From: Caballeronia megalochromosomata | GTDB taxonomy: Bacteria > Pseudomonadota > Gammaproteobacteria > Burkholderiales > Burkholderiaceae | NCBI GenBank assembly: GCA_001580565.1 | Contig: LRBF01000240.1 | Location: 36,790-100,789 of the forward strand | Direction of reading: 5' to 3' | DNA length: 64,000 nucleotides | Part shown: positions 49,820-59,038 of the stretch, in pieces | How the letters are laid out: the number at the start of each line of letters is the position of its first letter | Numbering within the stretch: the first letter of the stretch is position 1 | Notes under the pieces: generated by a model | Told to the model about the DNA's origin: nothing | The model's database searches: none | What the model saw: the letters and a program-made list of their open reading frames with translations, nothing else | Position numbers and translations under genes: made by a program

Positions 49820-52800
49820 ATGAAAGCTGACAATCTGATCGCGGATACGAGGATGAACGGGCGCGACCCGAGCTTCCTCCTGGGCGGCGGCGAAATGGGC
49901 GCGCTCATCCGTGGTGTCGATTGGACGCAGACGGCGCTCGGCTCGCCCGAACACTGGCCGCAAAGTCTCAAGACGGCCATCCGCATCATGCTGACCTCGC
50001 GCCAGCCGATCTGGGTCGGCTGGGGGCCGGACCTGCTCTTCTTCTACAACGACGCGTACAAGTCGATCATCGGCGGCAAGCACCCGCAGGCGCTCGGCCG
50101 GCCGACCTCGGTCGTCTGGCGCGAGATCTGGAACGAAATCGGCCCGCTGCTCGACACCGCGCTCGCGGGCGTCGAAGGCACCTACGTCGAACAGAAGCTC
50201 CTCATCATGGAGCGCAACGGCTTTCCGGAAGAAACGTATTACACGTTCTCCTACAGCCCGATTCCCGACGACCGCGGCGGCGCCGGCGGAATCATCTGCG
50301 CGAACAGCGACGACACCCAACGTGTGCTCGGCGAGCGCCAGTTGAACGTGCTGCGCGAGCTCGCGGCCTCGGCCGCCGACGCGCGCACCTGGCGCGAAGC
50401 GTGCGAACGCTCGATGAGCGCGCTCGCAAGCGCATCGCGCGACATGCCCTTCGCGCTGCTCTATGCGATCGAGCCGGGCGGCGACACGGCGACGCTCGTC
50501 GGCGCGTGCGGCATCGAGGCTGGGCATCGCGCCGCGCCCGCGATCCTGCACGCGGCGCACGCGAACCCGTGGCCCTTCCAGGACGTGCTGCGCGACAATG
50601 AAGCGCGCGTCGTCACGAATCTGGATCGCCTCGTCGACGCGCCGCTGCCCACCGGCGCGTGGAACGTCGCGCCGGCGAGCGCCGTGCTCGTGCCCATCGC
50701 ACCGTCGGGCGAAACCGGCCGCGCGGGCGTGCTGATCGCCGCGCTCAATCCCTACCGTCTCTTCGACGCGGGGTATCGCGCGTTCACGAATCTGGTCGCG
50801 AACCAGATCGGCGCGGCGATCGGCTACGCGCACGCCTACGATGAAGAGCGCCGGCGCGCCGAAGCGCTCGCCGAAATCGACCGTGCGAAGACCACGTTCT
50901 TCTCCAACATCAGCCACGAGTTCAGGACGCCGCTCACGCTGATGCTCGGCCCGCTCGAAGAGCTGCTCGCGAGCCCCGGCCGCGTGAGTCAGGAGGACAT
51001 GCGGATTATCGAGGTCATGCATCGCAACGGTTTGCGCCTCCTGAAACTCGTCAACGCGCTACTCGACTTCTCGCGCATCGAGGCCGGGCGCATCGAGATT
51101 CATCGGCACCCGACGGACCTCGCCGTGTTCACCGCCGAGCTCGCGTCGCTCTTTCGCTCGGCGATCGAAACGGCGGGCTTGCGTCTGCAGATCGATATCG
51201 AAGCGACGCCCGTGATCGCGCATATCGACCGCGACATGTGGGAAAAGATCGTGATGAACCTGCTCTCGAACGCGTTCAAGTTCACGTTCGACGGCGCGAT
51301 CCGGATTTCGCTGCGCACGAACGCGCAGCACGGCATCGAGCTCTGCGTGCGCGATACCGGCATCGGCATTCCGGAGCAGGAACTCGCGCGCGTGTTCGAG
51401 CGCTTCCATCGCGTCGCGGGCGCGGCGGGACGTTCTATGGAAGGCAGCGGCATCGGCCTCGCGATGGTGCAGGAACTCGTGAAGCTGCACGGCGGCACGA
51501 TCCATGTGGAAAGCACGCTCGGCGACGGCGCGTGCTTTACCGTGACGTTGCCCATGCCGCGCGAGAGCGCGCTCGATGCAGAAGCGGCGCCGCATGCCGA
51601 AGCGAGCATCCGCGCGCGCTCGTACGTCGATGCAGCCAGGCGCTGGATGCCCGATTCGAATGAGCAGTCCATCGTCGAGAGCGAGGACGACACGCCGCTC
51701 GGCGTGAGCGCGGGCGCCGAGCCGACATCCGCGGACGCGCTGGCGGGCCGCGTACTCGTCGTCGATGACAACGCCGACCTGCGCGACTACATGCGCCGCA
51801 TGCTGAGCGCGGCGGGCCACGACGTGAGCGTAGCCGCCGATGGCGAAGCCGCGCTCGCGATCGCGCGCGACGTGCGTCCCGAGGTGATCGTCTCCGACGT
51901 GATGATGCCGCGCCTCGACGGCTTCGGGCTCCTGCGCGAGCTGCGCGAAGACGAGGCGCTGCGGGAGACGCCGGTCGTGCTGCTGTCGGCGCGTGCGGGC
52001 GAGGAAGCGCGCGTCGGCGGACTCGAAGCGGGCGCGGACGATTATCTGACCAAGCCCTTCGCCGCGCGCGAACTGCTCGCACGCGTGGCGAGCAATCTGC
52101 GCCTCGCGCGCTTGCGTCACGCGACCGAACAGAAGCTGCGCGAGGAATCGCGCACGCTCGAAATTCTCAACCGCGTCGGCACGGCGGTCGCGGGCGAGCT
52201 CGAACTGAGCCGCGCGGTGCAGGTCGTCGTCGACGCCGCGACCGAACTGACGGGCGCCGCTTTCGGCTCGTTCTTCTACAACGTGCTCGACGACAAGGGC
52301 GGCCGCTACACGCTCTACACGCTTTCGGGCGTGCCGAAGGACACGTTCGCGCAATTCCCGATGCCGCGCAACACCGCCGTGTTCGGCCCGACCTTCGCGG
52401 GCGCCGGCATCGTGCGCTCCGACGACATCACGAAAGATGCGCGCTACGGACACAACGCGCCGCATCACGGCATGCCGAAGGGCCATCTCGCCGTATGCAG
52501 CTATCTCGCCGCGCCGGTCGTCTCGCGCACGGGCGAAGTGCTCGGCGGCCTCTTCTTCGGCCATCCCGAGCCGGGCGTATTCACGGAGCGCGCGGAGCGG
52601 ATCCTCACGGGCATCGCATCGCAGGCGGCGATCGCCATCGACAATGCGCGTCTCTATCAAGCCGCGCAGGACGAGATCGACGAACGCACGAAGGCGCAGG
52701 ACGCGCTGCGCGATCTGAACGAAACCCTGGAACGCCGCGTGGCCGATGCCGTCGCCGACCGCGACCGGTTGTGGGAGCTGAGCGAGGATCTGTTCTTCGT

Positions 52801-54688
52801 CGCGAGCTTCGAGGGCGCGCTGTTGCGCGTGAGTCCTTCATGGACGACCGTGCTCGGCTTCGATTCGCAGCGCCTGCATTCGCACACGGTGATGGACCTC
52901 GTGCATCCCGACGATGCGGCCGGCGCTACCGCCGAACTCGGCAAGCTGCGCGCGAGCGGCCTGCCGGTGCGCTACGAATGCCGGCTGAGCCGCTCGGACG
53001 GCGGCTGGCGCTGGATTGCGTGGACGGTATCGCTCGATCCACGCACCCGGCGCATTCACGGCGTAGGCCGCGACGTCACCGCGGACCGCGAAACCGCCGA
53101 CGCGCTGCGCCACGCCGAAGAAGCGTTGCGCATGGCGCAGAAGATGGAAGCGATCGGCAAGCTGACAGGCGGCGTCGCGCACGACTTCAACAACCTGCTG
53201 CAAGTGATCGGGGGCAATCTGCAACTGCTCGCGAAGGACGTCGCCGGAAAGGACAAGCCGGAGCAACGCGTGAGGAACGCGCTTGCGGGCGTCGCGCGCG
53301 GCGCGAATCTCGCGTCGCAGTTGCTCGCGTTCGGCAGGCGCCAGCCGCTCGCGCCAAAGGTCGTGAATCTGGGCCGCTTCGTGCGCGGCCTCGACGACAT
53401 GTTCCGCCGCGCGCTCGGCGACGGGATCGAGATCGAGACCATCGTGTCGGGCGGTCTGTGGAACACCCTCGTCGATCCGTTCCAGGTCGAGAACGCGCTG
53501 CTCAATCTCGCGATCAACGCGCGCGATGCGATGAACGGTCACGGCAAGCTCACCATCGAAGCGGGCAACGCATCGCTCGACGAATCCTACGCCATGCGCA
53601 ACGCCGACGTTTCACCCGGCCAGTATGTGATGGTCGCTGTGACGGACACCGGCTCGGGCATGTCGCCGGAAGTGCAGGAACGCGCGTTCGAACCGTTCTT
53701 CACGACCAAGCGCGAAGGCCAGGGCACGGGCCTCGGGCTCTCGATGGTGTATGGCTTCGTCAAGCAATCCGGCGGGCACGTGAAGGTGTACAGCGAGGAA
53801 GGACACGGCACGACGGTACGCATCTATCTGCCGCGCGCGCGCGGGGAAGAAGATCTCGAAACCCATATCGACGCGGGCCCGGCCAAAGGCGGCAGCGAGA
53901 CCGTTCTCGTCGTCGAGGACGATGAAGAAGTGCGCGCGACCGTCGTCGAATTGCTGGCCGATCTCGGTTATCGCGTGCTGCGGGCGAAGGATGCGCAAAG
54001 CGCGCTTGCGATCGTCGAGAGCGGCGTGCCGGTCGATCTGCTCTTCACCGACGTCGTGATGCCCGGCCCCTTGCGCAGCACCGAACTTGCGCGCAAGGCG
54101 CGTGAACGCGTGCCGGGCATCGCGGTGCTGTTCACTTCGGGCTATACGGATAACGCTATCGTGCATGCGGGACGGCTCGATGAGGGCATCGATCTGTTGA
54201 GCAAGCCTTACACGCACGAAGCGCTGGCGCGCAGGGTGCGGCATGTGCTGGGGCTACGCGCGCCGGCGCCGGTTGCGGTGGATTTCGACATGAGCGTGCC
54301 GCGCGTCGCAGAAGACGATGCGCTGTCGCGCATGCGCGTGCTGTTCGTCGAAGACAACGAACTGGTGCGCACGAGCACCGCCGAGTTGTTGCGCACGTTC
54401 GGGCTGGATCTGATGGATGCGGCCAGCGTCGATGAAGCGCTCGCGCTGTTGCGCGAGCATCGCTTCGAATTGCTGCTGACCGATGTGGATCTTGCGGGCC
54501 AGTCCGGCGTGGAGCTGGCGATCACCGCGTGTCGCACGACGCCGGGGCTCGGCGTCGTGTTCCTGACGGGCTACGATCTCGCACTCAGCGATGACGAACG
54601 GCGCGCCTTGCCGAACGCCGTTCAGGTGCGCAAGCCATTCGATCCGCTGGCGCTGATGAGTGCGTTGAATGCGGCGGTGGCGAGGTAG
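49820..54688 (+). CDS. Hybrid sensor kinase with two kinase cores and three receivers
   Basis: A 1,622-residue soluble-looking signalling protein. Order: PAS-like (about 30-165), GAF-like (about 185-340), HisKA with SHEFRTPL (His366) and HATPase (to about 585), receiver 1 (Asp693 in SDVMMPRLDG), GAF (about 780-935), PAS (about 975-1095), second HisKA with VAHDFNNLL (His1121) and HATPase (to about 1350), receiver 2 (Asp1411) and receiver 3 (Asp1555). The first core is HPK1-like and the second NtrB-like, so the gene looks like two hybrid kinases fused end to end. No membrane helix is visible. No DNA-binding response regulator is adjacent, so the output partner is unknown. Confidence 0.9.
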   Translation: MKADNLIADTRMNGRDPSFLLGGGEMGALIRGVDWTQTALGSPEHWPQSLKTAIRIMLTSRQPIWVGWGPDLLFFYNDAYKSIIGGKHPQALGRPTSVVWREIWNEIGPLLDTALAGVEGTYVEQKLLIMERNGFPEETYYTFSYSPIPDDRGGAGGIICANSDDTQRVLGERQLNVLRELAASAADARTWREACERSMSALASASRDMPFALLYAIEPGGDTATLVGACGIEAGHRAAPAILHAAHANPWPFQDVLRDNEARVVTNLDRLVDAPLPTGAWNVAPASAVLVPIAPSGETGRAGVLIAALNPYRLFDAGYRAFTNLVANQIGAAIGYAHAYDEERRRAEALAEIDRAKTTFFSNISHEFRTPLTLMLGPLEELLASPGRVSQEDMRIIEVMHRNGLRLLKLVNALLDFSRIEAGRIEIHRHPTDLAVFTAELASLFRSAIETAGLRLQIDIEATPVIAHIDRDMWEKIVMNLLSNAFKFTFDGAIRISLRTNAQHGIELCVRDTGIGIPEQELARVFERFHRVAGAAGRSMEGSGIGLAMVQELVKLHGGTIHVESTLGDGACFTVTLPMPRESALDAEAAPHAEASIRARSYVDAARRWMPDSNEQSIVESEDDTPLGVSAGAEPTSADALAGRVLVVDDNADLRDYMRRMLSAAGHDVSVAADGEAALAIARDVRPEVIVSDVMMPRLDGFGLLRELREDEALRETPVVLLSARAGEEARVGGLEAGADDYLTKPFAARELLARVASNLRLARLRHATEQKLREESRTLEILNRVGTAVAGELELSRAVQVVVDAATELTGAAFGSFFYNVLDDKGGRYTLYTLSGVPKDTFAQFPMPRNTAVFGPTFAGAGIVRSDDITKDARYGHNAPHHGMPKGHLAVCSYLAAPVVSRTGEVLGGLFFGHPEPGVFTERAERILTGIASQAAIAIDNARLYQAAQDEIDERTKAQDALRDLNETLERRVADAVADRDRLWELSEDLFFVASFEGALLRVSPSWTTVLGFDSQRLHSHTVMDLVHPDDAAGATAELGKLRASGLPVRYECRLSRSDGGWRWIAWTVSLDPRTRRIHGVGRDVTADRETADALRHAEEALRMAQKMEAIGKLTGGVAHDFNNLLQVIGGNLQLLAKDVAGKDKPEQRVRNALAGVARGANLASQLLAFGRRQPLAPKVVNLGRFVRGLDDMFRRALGDGIEIETIVSGGLWNTLVDPFQVENALLNLAINARDAMNGHGKLTIEAGNASLDESYAMRNADVSPGQYVMVAVTDTGSGMSPEVQERAFEPFFTTKREGQGTGLGLSMVYGFVKQSGGHVKVYSEEGHGTTVRIYLPRARGEEDLETHIDAGPAKGGSETVLVVEDDEEVRATVVELLADLGYRVLRAKDAQSALAIVESGVPVDLLFTDVVMPGPLRSTELARKARERVPGIAVLFTSGYTDNAIVHAGRLDEGIDLLSKPYTHEALARRVRHVLGLRAPAPVAVDFDMSVPRVAEDDALSRMRVLFVEDNELVRTSTAELLRTFGLDLMDAASVDEALALLREHRFELLLTDVDLAGQSGVELAITACRTTPGLGVVFLTGYDLALSDDERRALPNAVQVRKPFDPLALMSALNAAVAR

Positions 54689-54706
54689 CGCTTACCTCGC
54701 CGCCGC
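54671..54706. terminator. Hairpin spanning both convergent stop codons (kinase/aroG)
   Basis: GGCGAGGTA pairs perfectly with TACCTCGCC around 5 nt, and the stem extends by GCGGC/GCCGC across a 3-nt bulge. It includes the stop codons of both converging genes and probably serves as a bidirectional 3' end. Confidence 0.55.
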
Positions 54707-55831
54707 GCGACGCTTTCTCACGGCTTGCGCAAGCAGTTCGAGCACCGGCTCGCTCTGCGTCCAGCCGAGGCATGCATCGGTGATCGACACACCGTGCTTC
54801 AGCGGCACACCCGGCTTGAGGTCCTGACGCCCCTCTTCCAGATGGCTCTCGATCATCACGCCGGTGATGCGCCGCTCGCCCGCTTCCAGTTGCCGCGCGA
54901 TGTCCTGCGCCACATCCACCTGGCGCAGATGCGACTTGTTCGAGTTGGCGTGCGAGCAATCGATCATCACTTGCTCGCGCTGGCCGAGCGTGGCCAGCGC
55001 GCCGCACGCCGCCGCGACGCTTTGCGCGTCGTAGTTCGGCCCCTGCTTGCCGCCGCGCAAAATGACGTGGCAGTCGTCGTTGCCGCGCGTCTCGAAGATC
55101 GCGGCCATGCCCATCTTCGTCATGCCCATGAACGCGTGGCTTGCGCGCGCGGCGACGATCGCATCGGCCGCGACCTGCACGCCGCCGTCGGTGCCGTTCT
55201 TGAAGCCGATCGGGCACGAGAGACCCGATGCAAGCTGACGATGGCTCTGGCTCTCGGTCGTGCGCGCGCCGATCGCGCCCCACGCGATGAGGTCGGCGAT
55301 GTATTGCGGGCTCAGCAGATCGAGAAACTCCGTCGCGGTCGGAAGACCCAGGCCGCTGATGTCGAGCAGAAGCTCACGCGCGCGGCGCAGGCCCTCGTTG
55401 ATGCGAAAGCTGCCGTCCAGACGCGGATCGTTGATATAGCCCTTCCAGCCCACGGTCGTGCGCGGCTTTTCAAAGTACACGCGCATCACGACGAAGAGGT
55501 CGTCCCGCACGCGGTCCGCGACTTTCTTCAGGCGCTCTGCGTATTCCATCGCCTGATCGTGATCGTGAATGGAGCACGGGCCGACGACCACGACGAGCCG
55601 GTCATCGCGGCCATGCAGGATGTTCGCGATGGCCGCGCGGCTTTCCTCGACGAGCGTCTGCACGCCGGGCGTAACGGGCAGTTCGTCGAGCAGCAAGGCC
55701 GGCGAGATCAGCGGACGCACGGCGCCGATGCGCGTATCGTCGATGCGGGTCGTGTCTTGCGTGGAGTCGGCCACGCCTGCCTCCCGATCGCGGGAGGGAT
55801 TGTCGATACGGGTCAAGATAAGCTCCGTCAT
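54692..55831 (-). CDS. aroG: 3-deoxy-7-phosphoheptulonate (DAHP) synthase, class I
   Basis: A 379-residue AroG/AroF-type enzyme that condenses phosphoenolpyruvate and erythrose 4-phosphate, the first step of aromatic amino-acid synthesis. Family motifs are VVVVGPCSIHDHDQAMEYA, MRVYFEKPRTTVGWKGYIND, IGARTTESQSHRQLASGLS, FKNGTDGG and MIDCSHANSNK (metal ligands). The N-terminus carries an in-frame 21-codon duplication/insertion before the usual DDTRIGAVRPLISP start. ATG at 55831 is preferred over a TTG 5 codons upstream. The family is usually feedback-regulated by Phe, Tyr or Trp; the isotype cannot be told reliably. Confidence 0.94.
   Translation of the reverse strand: MTELILTRIDNPSRDREAGVADSTQDTTRIDDTRIGAVRPLISPALLLDELPVTPGVQTLVEESRAAIANILHGRDDRLVVVVGPCSIHDHDQAMEYAERLKKVADRVRDDLFVVMRVYFEKPRTTVGWKGYINDPRLDGSFRINEGLRRARELLLDISGLGLPTATEFLDLLSPQYIADLIAWGAIGARTTESQSHRQLASGLSCPIGFKNGTDGGVQVAADAIVAARASHAFMGMTKMGMAAIFETRGNDDCHVILRGGKQGPNYDAQSVAAACGALATLGQREQVMIDCSHANSNKSHLRQVDVAQDIARQLEAGERRITGVMIESHLEEGRQDLKPGVPLKHGVSITDACLGWTQSEPVLELLAQAVRKRRAAAR
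55739..55814. repeat. 13-bp direct repeats flanking a small palindrome inside aroG
   Basis: GTCGATGCGGGTC (55739-55751) and GTCGATACGGGTC (55802-55814) differ at one base and lie exactly 63 nt apart. Between them is the hairpin CCTCCCG-ATCG-CGGGAGG (55780-55797). The structure adds 21 codons in frame and looks like a small palindromic insertion with target duplication. Confidence 0.5.
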
Positions 55832-55993
55832 GCGTAATGGATGCAAGATTCAGGGACTATATGCGTATTTTCCGCGCGATATCCACCGCGCGGCGCAAAC
55901 ATCCATTATCGCACTTGCAGCAGCCCATTCGCGCGATCGTGCGTATGATGAAGTCCGTGCAACACGTTCGAACCCACTCGAAGGGAGCAGATC

Positions 55994-56668
55994 ATGCGCA
56001 TCGAAACGTCATTCCTGTTCGACCTGGACGGCACGCTCGTCGATAGCGTGTATCAACACGTGCTCGCGTGGAAGGAAGCGCTCGACGCCGAGGGAATCGA
56101 GTTGTCCGTGTGGCGCATCCATCGCAAGATCGGCATGAGCGGCGGCCTCTTCACCAATCAGTTGCTGCGTGAAACGCATGGCGAGATCAGCGCGGATCGC
56201 GTCGAGCACTTGCGTCAACTGCATGCGCAAGCCTATAAGCGGCTGCGCGTGCAGGTCTGCCCGCTGCCCGGCGCGCGCGAACTGCTCGACGCGCTGACGC
56301 AGGCCGGTACGAAATGGGCTATCGCGACGAGCGGACGCATGGAAACCGCACAGGTCAATCTGGAAGCACTGGGCGTCGATCCGGCGAAGCAGGTGGTCAT
56401 CACGCGCGACATGGTGAAGTACGCGAAGCCCGATCCCGATCTCTTCCTCGCCGCCGCCGCGCGCCTGAACGTGCCGATCGAGCATACGGTCGTCGTCGGC
56501 GACAGTATCTGGGACATGCTGGCCGCGCGCCGTTGCCGCTCGCTCGGCGTCGGCCTGCTCTCGGGCGGTTATGGCAGCGACGAACTGGAGCGCTCGGGCG
56601 CGTTGCGCGTGTATGAAGATCCCGCGGATCTGCTGCTGCATCTCGATGAAGTCGCCGCACGTCCATGA
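55994..56668 (+). CDS. HAD-superfamily phosphatase (phosphoglycolate phosphatase-like)
   Basis: A 224-residue HAD hydrolase of subfamily IA. The motifs are: I, FLFDLDGTLVDS with the nucleophile Asp at about 10; II, AIATSGRMETA; III, the Lys in YAKPDPDLFLAA; and IV, VVVGDSIWDMLAARRC. The helical cap lies between about 18 and 85. It dephosphorylates a small sugar or organic phosphate; the substrate is unknown. AAGGGAG lies 6-12 nt before the ATG. GalM starts 13 nt downstream, so a role in sugar metabolism is plausible. Confidence 0.88.
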   Translation: MRIETSFLFDLDGTLVDSVYQHVLAWKEALDAEGIELSVWRIHRKIGMSGGLFTNQLLRETHGEISADRVEHLRQLHAQAYKRLRVQVCPLPGARELLDALTQAGTKWAIATSGRMETAQVNLEALGVDPAKQVVITRDMVKYAKPDPDLFLAAAARLNVPIEHTVVVGDSIWDMLAARRCRSLGVGLLSGGYGSDELERSGALRVYEDPADLLLHLDEVAARP

Positions 56669-56681
56669 GATGATCCCGCGC

Positions 56682-57707
56682 ATGACCTCCTCTTCTCTCA
56701 TCGACATTCGTCCCTGGGGCGACGCGCGTCTCTATACCTTGCGCAATGCATCGGGCATGCGCGTCGAGATCAGCGATCTCGGCGCGACGCTCGTCTCATG
56801 GTTCGCGCCCGACCGTGAAGGGCGCTTCGCCGACGTGCTGCTCGGTCACGACACGCCCGCCGACTATCTGAACGGCAGCGCGTTCATGGGCGCGATCATC
56901 GGGCGCTGGGCCAATCGCATCGGCGATGCGCGCTTCGTGCTCGACGGCATGACGCATCAGGTCGAGCGCAACGAAGGCGCGAATCATCTGCATGGCGCTT
57001 CGGCGGGTTTTCATCGGCAGATGTGGCGCGTGGAAGCAGTCGATGCCGCGCTCGTCATTACGCTGCATTCGCCCGCGGGCGCGTCGGGCTTTCCCGGCAA
57101 TCTGGATGTGACCGTGCGCTATGCACTCGACGATGACGGCACCTTGTCGATCGATTACGAAGCGCGCACCGATGCGCCCACGCCCGTCAATCTGACGAAC
57201 CATGCGTACTTCAATCTGAGCAACGAAGCGAGCATTCGCGAGCATGAAATATCGATTGCATCGGAAACCTACTTCGCGATCGATGCAAGGTCGATTCCCG
57301 TTGCACGCGAAGCGGTAGCCCACAGCGTGTTCGACTTGCGCGCGCCCGCATCGATCGGGGCGCGGCTCGATGCATCTCATCCGCAACTCGCGCTCGCGGG
57401 CGGCTTCGACCATTGCTACGTGTTGAACGACGACGCGAGCGAACCGCGCACGGTTGCCGTGCTGTTCGCGCCATCGAGCGGACGCGAGCTGAGCGTCGCC
57501 ACCGATGCGCGCGGCTTGCAGTTCTATTCGGGGAATTATCTTGAGGGCGTAAGCGCGCGCAATGGATCGCGCTATCGCAAGCATGCGGGACTGTGCCTCG
57601 AAGCGGGCGGCTTTCCGAACGAGATCAACATGGACGGCGGGCGCGCCGTGCTGCGTCCTGACGAGGTGTATCGTCAGCGCACGCGCTACACCTTGCGCGT
57701 GCGCTGA
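56682..57707 (+). CDS. galM: Aldose 1-epimerase (galactose mutarotase)
   Basis: A 341-residue GalM that interconverts alpha and beta anomers of galactose, glucose and related hexoses. Key motifs are GAIIGRWANRIGDARFVLDG near 69-88, NHLHGASAGFHRQMW (catalytic His), VNLTNHAYFNLS (second His), GGFDHCYVLND, LQFYSGNYLEG and the C-terminal CLEAGGFPNEIN. The ATG at 56682 was chosen over one at 56670 because GAGATGAT can serve as its ribosome site. It is followed 7 nt on by the convergent porin stop. Confidence 0.92.
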   Translation: MTSSSLIDIRPWGDARLYTLRNASGMRVEISDLGATLVSWFAPDREGRFADVLLGHDTPADYLNGSAFMGAIIGRWANRIGDARFVLDGMTHQVERNEGANHLHGASAGFHRQMWRVEAVDAALVITLHSPAGASGFPGNLDVTVRYALDDDGTLSIDYEARTDAPTPVNLTNHAYFNLSNEASIREHEISIASETYFAIDARSIPVAREAVAHSVFDLRAPASIGARLDASHPQLALAGGFDHCYVLNDDASEPRTVAVLFAPSSGRELSVATDARGLQFYSGNYLEGVSARNGSRYRKHAGLCLEAGGFPNEINMDGGRAVLRPDEVYRQRTRYTLRVR

Positions 57708-57714
57708 CGCGCGA

Positions 57715-58851
57715 TCAGAAGATGTTGCGCAAGCCGATCGATACGCCCGTCTGGTTCGAGCGGCCCGGCAATTCGACATCGGCCGCGCCCGTCACCTTGT
57801 TGAAGTCCACGGTGCCATACACTTCGGTGCGTTTGGACAGCGCATACTCGGCCACCGCGACACCCGTGTAGCGATTGCCGCTGCCCGTCGCGCCGCCGCC
57901 GATGGCCGCGTTCTTCATATGGTCGTAGTAGAAAGCGCCCGTGAGCAACAGCGCCGGCGTGACCTGATACGTGACGCCCGTGAACGGGCCGTCGTCACGG
58001 CGGCCCGAGCCCTTCAGGATATCCGTGCCCGCAACGAGCCCGCGCTGCTGCAGGATGCTGTCGACGAAGCCGGTGTCGTCGGTCGAATGCAGATAGCCGA
58101 CATAGAGCTTCGCCGCGCCGATCGTATAGACCGCGTTCGCGTTCCAGATCTTCTGCTTGTTCGACGAGTTGTCGCTGTTCTGCTGATAACCGCCGCCGAT
58201 GGACAGCGGGCCCATGGCATATGACGCCGTGAAGCCGTACATGTTGCCCGCGCCCATATGACCCGGCACCTGACCGGAGAAGCCGCCCGCGCCGGTCGAC
58301 GTGTAGTTCGTGCCGAACGAGTACATCGCGCCGAGCGTCAGCCCCGCGAACGTGCCGTTGTACTTGACCGCGTTATCCGCATAGAGACCCGCGCCAAGCG
58401 CAACCGGCAGCCACGCGTTCTCGAAGTAGTTGCCGACGGTGAGCGGATCGTAGGTGTCGCCGAGCATGTCGAAGAGCGGCGTCTTCTGGCGGCCGAGCGT
58501 CACCGTGCCGTACTGGTTCGACAGACCGACGAAGGCCGCGCGGTTGAATGCGCGCGCGCTGTCCGAGTACTGGCCGTTCTCCAGTTCCACACCGCTTTCC
58601 AACTGGAAGATCGCCTTCAGGCCGCCGCCCAGATCTTCCGTGCCCTTGAAGCCGATACGGCTGTTGGTGATCGCGCCGTTCGTCATGAACAGCTTGCCGT
58701 CGTTGTTGGCGTTGGCGTTCGTGAGATAACGCACGCTCACGTCGGCGACGCCATAGAGCGTGACCGAGCTTTGCGCGAATGCGGACTGGCAGGCGAGCGC
58801 GATGACAGATGCACCCATACCTGCGATGGCACGTGATGTGATTGTCTTCAT
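57715..58851 (-). CDS. Gram-negative porin (Burkholderia family 4)
   Basis: A 378-residue outer-membrane porin. The signal peptide is residues 1-26 (cleavage after SAFA), then QSSVTLYGVADVSVRYLTNA, the typical first strand. NSRIGFKGTEDLGGGLKAIF, RAAFVGLSNQYGTVTLGRQ and the aromatic-terminated last strand GVSIGLRNIF complete a 16-stranded barrel pattern. It forms trimers that admit small hydrophilic solutes. The start at 58851 is the family's standard MKTITSRA-type start. It lies 187 bp downstream of the amino-acid transporter operon on the same strand. Its leader contains TATTAGTGATT, shared with the furanose operator O3. Confidence 0.94.
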   Translation of the reverse strand: MKTITSRAIAGMGASVIALACQSAFAQSSVTLYGVADVSVRYLTNANANNDGKLFMTNGAITNSRIGFKGTEDLGGGLKAIFQLESGVELENGQYSDSARAFNRAAFVGLSNQYGTVTLGRQKTPLFDMLGDTYDPLTVGNYFENAWLPVALGAGLYADNAVKYNGTFAGLTLGAMYSFGTNYTSTGAGGFSGQVPGHMGAGNMYGFTASYAMGPLSIGGGYQQNSDNSSNKQKIWNANAVYTIGAAKLYVGYLHSTDDTGFVDSILQQRGLVAGTDILKGSGRRDDGPFTGVTYQVTPALLLTGAFYYDHMKNAAIGGGATGSGNRYTGVAVAEYALSKRTEVYGTVDFNKVTGAADVELPGRSNQTGVSIGLRNIF

Positions 58852-59038
58852 GATGTGTTGGAGGCGTCTGTTATTAGTGATTTTTAATGGACTTCGATGC
58901 GTCGCCTTTCAGTCCGCTGTCTGAATGAAGGCAGCGTCGGCGTGACGCATGAAAGCACGCGGTTTTTTAACACATCAATTCTCGGGATGCGTGGTTTGGT
59001 GCAATACGTGTGGTGTTTTTGCGCAACAGTCGAAGGCG

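Noticed and set aside
49613..51022. Long minus-strand upstream extension of the 88-residue gene
   Set aside because: The frame stays open only because it is antisense to the kinase gene; only the last 88 codons look protein-like.
51059..52660. 533-codon minus-strand open frame opposite the hybrid kinase
   Set aside because: Shadow of the kinase gene; composition biased, no start context and no recognisable motif.
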